Assembly: GCA_036785325.1 (NCBI GenBank)
Contig: JAXIVH010000137.1
Span: 186,001 to 250,000, forward strand
Source of the DNA: Urophycis tenuis
Lineage: Eukaryota > Chordata > Actinopteri > Gadiformes > Phycidae
DNA length: 64,000 bases
Direction: 5' to 3'
Part shown: positions 43,964-55,900 of the stretch, one piece after another
Position numbering within the stretch: the stretch's first letter is position 1
Layout of the letters: each line of letters opens with the position of its first letter
Translations under genes and position numbers: made by a program
Notes under the pieces: generated by a model
The model's input: only the letters and a program-made list of their open reading frames with translations
Database searches by the model: none
What the model was told of the DNA's origin: nothing

Positions 43964-46900
43964 AACCCCATGATGCTGTTGTAGCATCTGGCTCGGTTTC
44001 AAATGAATCAGACCAAATACTGCTTTCAAAAATGCTACATCCAGTGTGGGAAATGTACATTCTGGGACAGAATATTTGTTTTGGCCAGTGTGTTATGATT
44101 CACTATTCTTGAGTAATCGAAGAATCGTGGCCAGATGTTAAACTGTAAATTGTCAAACAAACACAACGGGCTGCAGCCTTGGAAGCAGGCAAATTAACTG
44201 GATCAACTGAGATTGTACCCAATCTAAAATGCCTTGCCCTCTGTTGAAAAAGCTCCATGACCAGAGCCATGCTAAAACACAGTTAAAACACAAACAATAA
44301 AGACATTGCAAATAGACTAATAATAATAATAATAATAATAATCTATATTATTCTAATTCCTTACACTATTGTGGAAGGAATTAACCAGAGCTGTCCCGTT
44401 ATTGGAATGAGGCGAAGCCGCGGTTGCTGACCAATGCCAAAGTTAGATCAAAATACTGAAAGTCAGACAAGTGTTTACCTTGGGAAAGCGTCACATTCAG
44501 TTCAAATTTTTCACAGTCCTTGTCTGCATTTATAGGTAATTTATAATACAGTGACACTACCTGTTGAGCAGATGGATAGAAAAACAGTGTACACAATGTA
44601 CAGTATGCAGTTCAGGAAATTAATCTTTGAATATATTGAATGAAACTTTGAATATATGGAGTGAACCTTGAATATATTGAATGAAACTTTGAATATATTG
44701 AGTGAACCTTAACATATTGTCATGAATACTGTATATACAAATACATCAATGGCATTGTATGGCATGCCGTTCAGGAAATTAATCTTTGAATATATGGAAT
44801 GAAACTTTGCATATATGGAATGAAACTTGAATATATGGAGTGAACCTTGAATATATTGAATGAAACTTGAATGTATGGAGTGAACCTTGAATATATTGAA
44901 TGAAACTTGAATATATGGAGAGAACCGTTGAATATATTGAATGAAACTTTGAATGTGTTGAATGAACCTTTGAATATATTGAATGAAACTTGACTGACGT
45001 CAGACTTCACGGCAGTGCCTGCGGCCATCTCGTGTAACTTGTGGATGCTGCAGCTAAAACTGAGAGATAATGAGTCAGGCCGCTCGCAATCTCGTTGCAG
45101 CAATTCTAAACAACGAGGACATGATAAACACACTGGCGAATGCGTGCTAAAATCCCTGCCCAATACCCTGCCCGTTCTTCTGACAAAGAAATTCTCTCCC
45201 TTTTTAACCGTGGCAGACCAACTACAACGGGCCAGGCAGCTACTTATCGGGCCAAACTGAGCATGCCTTCAACCTCACAGGAGTGCCCCACAACAGCCCC
45301 TATGTACAATCTCCGCCCGTACACAAGAAAGGTGTACGGGCACAAGAATGGTTAGCTTGATATAGTTTTCAGATGATTTAATGAAGGAAAACACAGTGAA
45401 TGGCCGTGGGTAATGGCACTGCGCTCTGACGCGGCACTTCTTCGGGACTGGAGAAGCTGCTGCGGCTACCCGGATTTTGTGAACTGAAGGAGAAGCTCTT
45501 CATATATTGTTTAGATACAATACGAATCACATTCATAGACCGATGCAGGCTGAATATTTTGTTTAGTATTGAAAGTATTTGATGATCGGCAACACATTGT
45601 CAGCTTTGTGCACGTTACTCACACAACGGACTGCGGATGGACAGTCAAATGCATAACAAGATTACGCCTTACGGAGATAATTACTATGGAATAAAAAAAT
45701 GTATTACTGCTGTATTAATCACTGTAACATGTAAGATTCATTTAATATATTCAAAGTTTCGGCAAATCTCATTATGCATTTCTCTGTCCGTCCGCAGTCC
45801 GCTGTGTGAGAAACATGCCCAAAGCCGACAACGTGTTGCCGATCATCAAATACGTTCAATACTAAGCTAAATATTTAGCCTCCATTGGTCTATGAATGTG
45901 GGTGATTCATATTGTATCTAAACAATATATGAAGAGCTTCTCCTTCAGTTCACGAAATCCGTGTAGCCGCAGCAGCTTCTCCAGTCCCGGAGAGTGCCGC
46001 GTCAGGGAGCAGTGCCATTACGCACGGCCATTCACTTTGTTTTACCTTCATTAAATCACCTGAAAACTATATCAAGCCAACCATTCTTGTGCCCATACAC
46101 CTTTCTTGTGTACGGGCGGAGATTGTACATAGGGGCTGTTGTGAGGCACTCCTGTGAGGTTGAAGGCATGCTCCGATAGGTAGCTGCCTGGCCCGTTGTA
46201 GTTGGTCTGCCACGGTTAAAAAAGGAGCGAATGTCTTCGTCAGAAGAACGGGCAGGGTATTGTGCAGGGATATCGGGGGGGATTTTAGCATGCGATTGTG
46301 GCGGCACGAGGTATAGGGGGGGGTGATGCCTTTTAAGGCAGCGGGACGATTGTAATTGTTGCCAGACAACGCCACCCTGGGAATTTCACCCAGGGACCTC
46401 TTTTAAGTGAACTAACCCCAAAATGAAGGAAGGCACTTAGGTCCGTTATGCAAATGAGGCAGAGACAGCAGTTCAACAATACAAACACTTTTATTAAAAC
46501 ATATCCCTATTCTAAAACCAATGAAAAAACAAATCACTCAATACTGGGAAAACAAGGGGAACCAATCAGTGCTGAGACCTACTGTGAGGAACCGCATCCA
46601 AGGAGGGGGGGATCCCAGGGACACCACAAGCCGAGCAAACAAAAGTAAAAGAATCAAACAAGTACAACAACACCAAGGGGACACCGTGACCAGGACACCA
46701 ATCCACCACCGTAGGCTCAGCACCTGAAAGGGAGAAGACCAGAGAGTAACCAGCCTGGAACAAAATAATGAAATCAAAATAATAACTAAACATGAAAAAT
46801 CTAACAAATGTACAATCTCACGTAATCAAACAATGAAAAAGAAAAGCTCTATATTCACAAATGACATGCAACCCATAATAACCCAAAGAAACACAAAACT

Positions 46901-49900
46901 ATAAGAAATGAAAGAAATTACCACAAAGGAACAAAAGAAAACATCAATCATGTCCCATACAGTCCTCACACACGCACACACCTACACCCACGTTAAGATG
47001 TGGCTACACAAACAACAGAACACGTTGCCGAGCCACCGCTTTGCCCCGGCAGCAACAGGGAGAAACACACTCTCCAGCCGAATGAAACGGCAGGGCGATG
47101 GGGGTCCGAGTCGACCCTGGCGAGGCGGTGAGTGTCCGACGCAAGGCTGACCAAAGCCAGGCGAAACAGCACAGTTTGAGGGAGGCACCGCGATCAGTCC
47201 AACTTTGTGCAACGCACAAACAAACAAAACAAAAGAACGCGAACACAAAGCAAAAACAAAACAGAACAAAGCAAAACAAAGCAGCAGTGATTCTACGGGC
47301 GGTTTAGCCGGCGCTGCGTCGCTACCGCCAGTCACCGGGTCAGGCCGTCTCGGCCAACACGACGTGGAGCAGAGGGATCGGCGCGATATGAAAGCGACCA
47401 GCAGCGATCAGCGAGCAGCATATGAAGCGGTGAGCAGCGCACAGCCAGCAGCAACACCCAAGCGAGCCTTCGTGAAACAATAACTAAAATTAACACTGGA
47501 TGGGCGACATACGGGGAGAAATGCAGCCGCTGCCGGCAACTCACCTGTCACCACACAGAAGCGGAAATGGAGGACGCACAGGCGTGACGTGACCCAGCCC
47601 CCGGCAAGCGAGAGGCCGACAGGTGCTCTACGCCCGCCTTTATGTGGCAGTCTTCCACCGTAATTGGTTGGGATTGCAGCACAGCTGGCGGTCACCATGA
47701 CAACCAACTACATGTTGCCACAATCTTGCGTTCGAGATTGGAAGAGGAGGATCAACACTTCCTTGTCCGGCGCCCCCTGCAGACCGTGGGAGATGGTGGA
47801 CATTGGAGTGGTGACCTGCAGTTACCCTTGCTGTTCGCCGGACTGTATCTCCAACAACAGGGAGGGAAGAAGTACCTGCCACTACAGGAGCAGGGACCAC
47901 CAGGGAAGATGGCACAAAGGGGGCAGGGTCAGACGGCGGAACCGGCAATCTTGGGGTGGTTTGGGTCAGCGCTTCGGCCTGGAAGGAAGTGGGCAACGGG
48001 TTCTCCGGCCTCAGAACCAGCCAATCACCATCACCTGATGCCTCATCCTCTGACTGAGGTCGCTCAGGAGGAGGTGGAGAAGAAGCAGCAGTGCCACCGG
48101 GAGAATCTACCCCTACCACAGCCTTCAACAAAGAACGATGGACCTGCCTGGCTCGAGTTGGATCATCCCGAGGGGCAATGGTGTAGACCGATCCCCCTTC
48201 CCTCGGTGCCCTCATGACACGATACATAACCGAGGCCCACTGATCAGCGATCTTGTGGCGCCCCCGTACACCAAGGTCTCGCAACCATACCAACTGGCCC
48301 TCTTCCAGAGGAACATCTCGGACATGTTGGTCGTGGTTTTTCTTACGACGCTCTGCAGCAGCCTTCAACCGGTCACGGGCTCCCTCAAAGGCCATCTGCA
48401 AGCGGGCTTGGTGCTCCTGAACCCACTCGTGGACATAGCCACCAACAGGATCCTGAACCCGGCCTAAGAGGAAATCAACTGGGAGCCTTGGCTCCTGGCC
48501 AAACATCAACAGAAAAGGGGACTCACCAGTTGCCTGATGCGGAGTGGTGTTATAGGCATACAGGACCTGGGGAAGACAGGAACTCCAGTCATGCTTACGG
48601 GACACAGGCAATGTACGCAGCAGGTCGTGAAGTGTTCTATTAAAACGCTCACATTGCCCATTCCCTGAAGGATGGTATGGCGTGGTTCGAGACTTCTCTA
48701 TCCCATACAAAACACATAACTGGCGGATGAGAGAACCCTCAAAACTCCGTCCCTGATCGGAGTGTATCCGGGCTGGGACACCAAATTTTGAGAACCACTC
48801 AGTAACCAAGACCCGAGCTACAGTGGTAGCTCGCTGATCACGGGTTGGTACAGCCCACGTGTACTTACTGAAGACATCAGTCATTATGAGGACGTCTTCC
48901 ATCCCATTATGACTGGGCTCCAGGACAGTAAAATCAATAGCCAGGATCTCATTAGGTCGAGAAGCCAATAGGTGTCCCATGAAGCTGCGAGCAGCAGGTT
49001 GACTCACCTTGGCCACCTGGCACCTTTCACATGCCTGGCACCACTGTGCCACCTCAGCAGACATACCTGGCCAGTAACACCGCTGGCGCAGGAGCTCCAG
49101 AGTCCTCTCAATCCCCTGATGACCATGCCCTTGGTGAACCTCTGTCAGCACATCTGCTTTTAAGGCTGCAGGCAACAACAACTGAAACACACCCTCAGCG
49201 CCATCCGGCCGGAAAACCCGTCGATACAACACACCATTCCTTTCGATCAACCGGTCCCACTGCCGAAGTAGCACCAAAGCCGACTGAGACACTTGTTTCC
49301 GCTCGTCTTTATTGGGACGCCGTTTACATGTCCAGAAAGCCAGGACTTCCTGGATGACTGGGTCAGTGTGCTGGAGTGTAGCGATGTCTGATGGGGGGTG
49401 ATGGGGCAAGGCTACAACAGCGGCTTGGGTCGCATCTACCTTGTCCACCTGCAGGACTTGCTGTAAGGGTTTAGGGAGCAACGTGCCACGGAACATGGCT
49501 TGCAGGTCTTGTGCCTCAGGGGAATGTTGGCGAGAAAGGGCATCAGCGTTCTTGTTGCTACGGCCCGATCGATATTTAAGTTCAAAATCGAACGACGCAA
49601 GCTGGGCTGCCCAACGCTGTTCAGTGGCCCCAAGCTTGGCGGATGACAAATGACTCAAGGGGTTGTTGTCGGTGTAAACCACACATTTGTGCCCCAACAG
49701 GTATTCCCTAAACTTTTCAGTCATTGCCCACTTGAGCGCCAAAAACTCCAACTTCATGGAGCTGTAGTTACTCATATTGCGCTCAGTGGGTCTCAAACCA
49801 CGGCTCGCATAAGCTATGGGCCGAACCTTACCCTCCTGTTCTTGGGATAACACAGCTCCAAGACCACCATAGCTGGCGTCCACCTCCAGGATGAATGGGA

Positions 49901-52900
49901 GGGTGAAGTCGGCATATGCCAGCACAGGTGCAGTGGTGAGACGAGTTTTCAAAGCCTCAAAGCTATGGCGACACTCCTCTGTCCAACGACTAGAGATGGT
50001 TTGATCCGCTCGCTTGGGTTTGAGACCTGCCAGCTCTGCCACCAGCTTGTGCAGGGGTGCCGCCAACTTTGCAAAACCCTCTACAAAGCGACGGTAGTAG
50101 CTGGCGAAACCAAGGAAGGAACGCAGCTCTGAGAGAGTGGCAGGAGAGGGCCAGCTAGAGACAGCCTTGACCTTGCTGGGGTCTGTGGAGACACCTTTGT
50201 CTGAAATAACATGGCCCAGGTAACTCACTTCCTGCTGGAAGAAGGCACACTTGCTGAGCTTCACCTTTAGCCCTTCGTGCTGCAAACGCCCCAACACCAC
50301 ACCCAACCTCTCCAGATGTTGCTCGATGGTAGAGGAGAAAACCACTATATCATCGAGGTACAGCAGCAGGGATTGGCACTGCTGGTCACCAAAAATCCGC
50401 TGCATCAACCGCTGGAAGGTGCCGGGAGCGTTGCAAAGCCCGAAGGGCATGCGGTTCCACTCAAACAGGCCAAAGGGGGTACAAAAGGCCGTCTTGGAAC
50501 GGTCTGCCTCTGCCATGGGGACCTGATTGTAGCCACTAGCCAGGTCCATGGTGGAAAACCAACGAGCGCCGGTTAGGGCATCCAAGGACTCGTCGATGCG
50601 GGGCAATGGAAAGGCATCCTTCCTGGTTTTACCATTCAGGAGCCTATAATCCACACACATACGAAGGTTACCGTCCTTCTTCCTGACCAGCACAATTGGA
50701 GAGGCATATGGGCTGCTGCTCTCCCTAATGACCTGAGCCCCGAGCAGTTGATTAATGTGGTCTTTAACCACCTCATACTCAGATGGAGGAATTCGGCGAT
50801 ACCGTTGCCGCACAGGGACATCATCCAAGAGGGGGATCTCATGAGAAATCAGGTCAGTACACCCTAGGTCCCCATCGTGCGCTGAAAAAATGGAACAATA
50901 CTGGCCAAGAAGAGCCTTCACTTTATCCTGTGCTCCCGCAGGCAAATTACCCAACTCCAAAGCTGCTATCTGCTCCTGTACCGATGGGGAAACGGACTGA
51001 GAAGCCACTGTAGCCACCACAGGTGGCACCTCAGTGACACCAGCAGGCAAACTTACCACCTGTACCTCCTCTAAGGTCCCAACAACATGGGGGTAAAGCA
51101 ACACGTCAGAAGACCCTACATTCACGATGGGAATGTATGCTGTGCCCCGTACCACCGATACCAGGGCAGGAGATGCAAGCAGCCCAGCGGGCAGGCCAGA
51201 GTCTAAGGACTCAAAGAGCATAGTAGTGCCAGAGTACTGCTCCGAGCATGTGGCCGCGACAATCTTCATCACGCCACCCGGGATACGACAAGCCTTTTTA
51301 CCACGTAGCTTGGCTTTCCCTGCTCCCCGATCAGCTGTAACACTGGCCTCATGGCACTTTTGGAGAGCCTGCATGACAGGCTTGGGGGCGTCAGATACCA
51401 CTGGCAGCTCGAACAAAGCCAAGCCATGCTGACCAAAGAGTTCCCCATAGCACCTGCGGATAACATTCATCCCTAAAACACCGGGAACCTGCGAAGATAC
51501 ACCACCAGGTGGGTCCTTGACCACCAGAATCCCACAGGCTGGCAACCGATTCCCACAGAGCTCTACATCCAGCTCCAAGTAGCCGATGTAAGGGATGGCC
51601 AGGCCATTGGCTGCTCTGAGCTGCAGCCAATGGCAAGATTTAAGCCGTTCTTGGCCCCAGGGCTCAAACTGTTGCTGGAAAAGAGACTCTGTAATAGTGG
51701 ACACCATAGACCCTGTATCCACCAAACAAGAGACCGGAACCCCTCCCATCCTCACACCTACATGAGGACAAGATGACATGAGCTTGGACACTTCCATGTC
51801 ACCTGCACCTGAACCCAAACCTGAGCCGGTCAATGCCCCCTCCAAACTGTGGCTCTGCAGTTCGGCGGGTGCTAGTTTTCCGGCACCTGGGCGGAGTGGG
51901 ACGGCCTACTTGGCTGAGAGACTGGCAAAGAAGGCTGAGCGTGAGCAGGAACACGGGCTCCACACTCCCTGGCAATGTGACCTGGTTGTTGACACCTCCT
52001 ACAAATGATGGGACCACGAAAGGCTGTTCGGCTTTGCTGCTGAGAGACCTGCAGCCGGGAAATGCTCAGAGTCAGCTGGTTCAACTGTTCCTGCTGCAAC
52101 TTCAGCATTTCCCTCATCTCAGACAGCTCCGAGGCTTGAGGCGAACTGACACCTGCCTGATGGCTGCCCTGGACCACACACTGAGCACTGAAGACCGAAG
52201 GAACAGAATGACTACGACCCCTAACACCTCCAGGTAAGCCCTCTCGTTCCCACCTGATTGCCTCACTCCTAGCCTCCAGTAAGGTAGCAGTAGGTTGCCT
52301 GCGCACGAACTGCTTCAGCTCGCGACGAAGTGACCCATCCAGCACATGCTCCACAAACTGGTCCCGTAACAAAACCTCCGCATTGGGTACGCCACTGGGT
52401 GCACGCTGCTTCACAGAGGTCATAAGACCCATCAATGCAAGAGAGAACTCCAGTAGAGTCTCTCCCTCATGCTGCCGTCGGGAGAAAAATGCCTCTTGTA
52501 GAGCTACATATGACTCGACACACCCATAAAGCTCCTCTAACACCGCAATGATCTGGGCTGGGTCTGAACGTTCTTCACTGGAGCGGTATTTAATTTCCTC
52601 ACGCGCCTCCCCCTCTAGATGGTCAAACAAGAAGAATGCCTGATCAGACGCAGACAAGTGGCGTGCTCTCATACAGGCCTGCACCTCCTCCAACCATTCG
52701 GCCAACCCTACGCCTGACCTTCCCCTAAAAATGGGACATTTTCTGTCTCTGGGTACAAAAATCAGTCTCTCCGCTGAAGGAGCACTGGCAATGGAGCACG
52801 CAGCGGGTGCAACCAAAACTGAGGGCACTGTACTAGGGCCAGGCACAGCCGCCACCTGTTCCTGTCTCAGCCTCTCATTGTCTGCTCTTAGCTGAGCGAC

Positions 52901-55900
52901 CAAATCCCTCAGTTCCTGCAATTCTCCCTCCATTACTAAACCTATACCAGCTATGACCTTCAATACCGTAAGGAGAACAGGGGAAGGGGAAATGGGCTCG
53001 TTGCAGGTCCACAAAACCAGCTGCTGCTTTGTCTTGGAGAGAAAAAAAAAAGAAAGAAAAGAAACACAAGTCAAACACACTTACACTTACATCAATACAG
53101 CCAATATTTTTCTTAAAAAAAAACAAAATAGAACACACGTCTTTGCTCTCAAATTGCAAGTCCTGCCGACAACGCCAGATTGTGGCGGCACGAGGTATAG
53201 GGGGGGGTGATGCCTTTTAAGGCAGCGGGACGATTGTAATTGTTGCCAGACAACGCCACCCTGGGAATTTCACCCAGGGACCTCTTTTAAGTGAACTAAC
53301 CCCAAAATGAAGGAAGGCACTTAGGTCCGTTATGCAAATGAGGCAGAGACAGCAGTTCAACAATACAAACACTTTTATTAAAACATATCCCTATTCTAAA
53401 ACCAATGAAAAAACAAATCACTCAATACTGGGAAAACAAGGGGAACCAATCAGTGCTGAGACCTACTGTGAGGAACCGCATCCAAGGAGGGGGGGATCCC
53501 AGGGACACCACAAGCCGAGCAAACAAAAGTAAAAGAATCAAACAAGTACAACAACACCAAGGGGACACCGTGACCAGGACACCAATCCACCACCGTAGGC
53601 TCAGCACCTGAAAGGGAGAAGACCAGAGAGTAACCAGCCTGGAACAAAATAATGAAATCAAAATAATAACTAAACATGAAAAATCTAACAAATGTACAAT
53701 CTCACGTAATCAAACAATGAAAAAGAAAAGCTCTATATTCACAAATGACATGCAACCCATAATAACCCAAAGAAACACAAAACTATAAGAAATGAAAGAA
53801 ATTACCACAAAGGAACAAAAGAAAACATCAATCATGTCCCATACAGTCCTCACACACGCACACACCTACACCCACGTTAAGATGTGGCTACACAAACAAC
53901 AGAACACGTTGCCGAGCCACCGCTTTGCCCCGGCAGCAACAGGGAGAAACACACTCTCCAGCCGAATGAAACGGCAGGGCGATGGGGGTCCGAGTCGACC
54001 CTGGCGAGGCGGTGAGTGTCCGACGCAAGGCTGACCAAAGCCAGGCGAAACAGCACAGTTTGAGGGAGGCACCGCGATCAGTCCAACTTTGTGCAACGCA
54101 CAAACAAACAAAACAAAAGAACGCGAACACAAAGCAAAAACAAAACAGAACAAAGCAAAACAAAGCAGCAGTGATTCTACGGGCGGTTTAGCCGGCGCTG
54201 CGTCGCTACCGCCAGTCACCGGGTCAGGCCGTCTCGGCCAACACGACGTGGAGCAGAGGGATCGGCGCGATATGAAAGCGACCAGCAGCGATCAGCGAGC
54301 AGCATATGAAGCGGTGAGCAGCGCACAGCCAGCAGCAACACCCAAGCGAGCCTTCGTGAAACAATAACTAAAATTAACACTGGATGGGCGACATACGGGG
54401 AGAAATGCAGCCGCTGCCGGCAACTCACCTGTCACCACACAGAAGCGGAAATGGAGGACGCACAGGCGTGACGTGACCCAGCCCCCGGCAAGCGAGAGGC
54501 CGACAGGTGCTCTACGCCCGCCTTTATGTGGCAGTCTTCCACCGTAATTGGTTGGGATTGCAGCACAGCTGGCGGTCACCATGACAACCAACTACATGTT
54601 GCCACAATCCACCAGCGTGTTTATCATGTCCTCGTTGTTTAGAATTGCTGCAACGAGATTGCGAGCGGCCTGACTCATTGTCACTCAGTTTTAGCTGCAG
54701 CATCCAAAAGTTACACAAGATGGCCGCAGGCACTGCCATGAGGTCTAACATCAGTCAAGTTTCATTCAATATATTCAAAGGTTCATTCAATATATTCAAA
54801 GGTTCACTCCATATATTCAACGTTTCATTCAATATATTCAAAGGTTCATTCAATATATATTCAAAGTTTCATTCAATATATTCAAAGGTTCACTCCATAT
54901 ATTCAAGTTTCATTCAATATATTCAAGGTTCACTCCATATATTCAAAGTTTCATTCCATATATTCAAAGTTTCGATCAATATATTCAAAGGTTCACTCCA
55001 TATATTCAAAGTTTCATTCAATATATTCAAAGATTAATTTCCTGAACGGCATGCCATACAATGCCATTGATGTATTTGTATATACAGTATTCATGGGAAT
55101 ATGTTAATATAAATGTAAATATACGCACTGATATTGTAGCTTCTCCAGAACCTTTGGCAGTCACATTCACTTGCATGTTAATTCCTTTGAACTGTTGACA
55201 TTAAGACATACACACACATATGTCATGTGACCTTTTTAAAAAAAAAATTTGCACATAACACTGTATACAAATATACTAGCATAGTTTATTCATTATATTA
55301 TATCGGCGTTTTATTGTTCTGCTGCTGTACATTTAGGGCATTTAGATTTATATTTATATTTGCATGCGTGTCTAGCACTGGGGATCTAGTGTTGGGAAGA
55401 CCGAGTCTTTTTATTGATTCGGATCTTTTACTCTCGGACAGTAAATTGAACGAATCTTTTTGAGTCATTTCGTTCATTTTTACAGCAGGTGTCGCTGTAG
55501 CCCTCTTGTGAGCATTGTAAAAAAGACTGCGGTTCTCAAACACTTAACAAAGAAGGCAACATAGTTTACAGCTGACAAAGTTTACACAAAATGGCAAGCA
55601 ATTCAAACCATGTGAAAACCTAGGAAAGCAAATACACACCACTATAAAGTGACTTGTGTCCTGTATCCTCCCTGCCACTGTTGTTTGAAAGCACGACACG
55701 ACAGTGACTGGGTAGCTGTCACATGACAAATGAACGAGAGACCGATCCGAATGAATGAAACAGAACGAACCGTTCAGCCTGAGCTGCCTGTCACGTGACT
55801 AATGAACAAGAGACGATCCGTATGAACGATCCGTGAACAAACTGTTGTTATGTGACCAGGGAATGTACTGCATGAAAATGAACGAATCACTCGCTGAGAC

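Larger units (their letters stand above)
46294..54609 (-). mobile_element. Gypsy-1: young, complete Ty3/Gypsy retrotransposon (8316 bp)
   Basis: LTRs 46294-47725 and 53178-54609 (1432 bp each) show a constant 6884-base offset and identical translated frames, so they look near-identical and the insertion recent. Minus-strand order: 5' LTR, primer-binding site 53161-53177, gag, pol with protease, RT, RNase H and integrase in the usual Gypsy order. gag and pol are both open over full length. LTR ends are GATTGTGGC/GCCACAATC. It lies in the right arm of a fold-back element inside a C3-A intron, same strand as C3. I could not see a clean target duplication (flanks ...AGCATGC and CACCAGC...). Confidence 0.93.
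44710..55105. mobile_element. Giant fold-back element in a C3-A intron, right arm split by a Gypsy insertion
   Basis: Left arm about 44710-45665; right arm 45763-46293 plus 54610-55105; central spacer about 95 bp. Matching pairs on opposite strands include CATGAATACTGTATATACAA (44719 region and 55080 region), AGTCAGGCCGCTCGCAATCT-type sequence (45070 and 54660), CTACAACGGGCCAGGCAGCT-type sequence (45222 and 46190), CAATCTCCGCCCGTACACAA-type sequence (45307 and 46120), and TGATGATCGGCAACAC (45580 and 45838). Subterminal arrays of TTGAATATATTGAATGAAAC / GAATATATGGAGTGAACC lie in both arms (44786-44992; 54762-55032). Without the Gypsy the element is about 2.1 kb. The family is not recognised; outer duplication is not certain. 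Confidence 0.85.

Noticed and set aside
46448..47707. Several open frames of 60-117 codons in the Gypsy-1 LTRs
   Set aside because: They recur unchanged at 53332-54591, overlap on both strands and carry no domain; chance frames in an LTR.
46289..54615. Target-site duplication around Gypsy-1
   Set aside because: Flanks AGCATGC and CACCAGC do not match. The intact opposite arm suggests the original site read close to GCACGCATTCGCCAG, so any duplication has been lost or altered.
54762..55032. CRISPR-like repeat array
   Set aside because: Units of about 20-25 bases repeat without constant unique spacers and recur inverted at 44786-44992. It is a minisatellite inside a fold-back element in a vertebrate genome.
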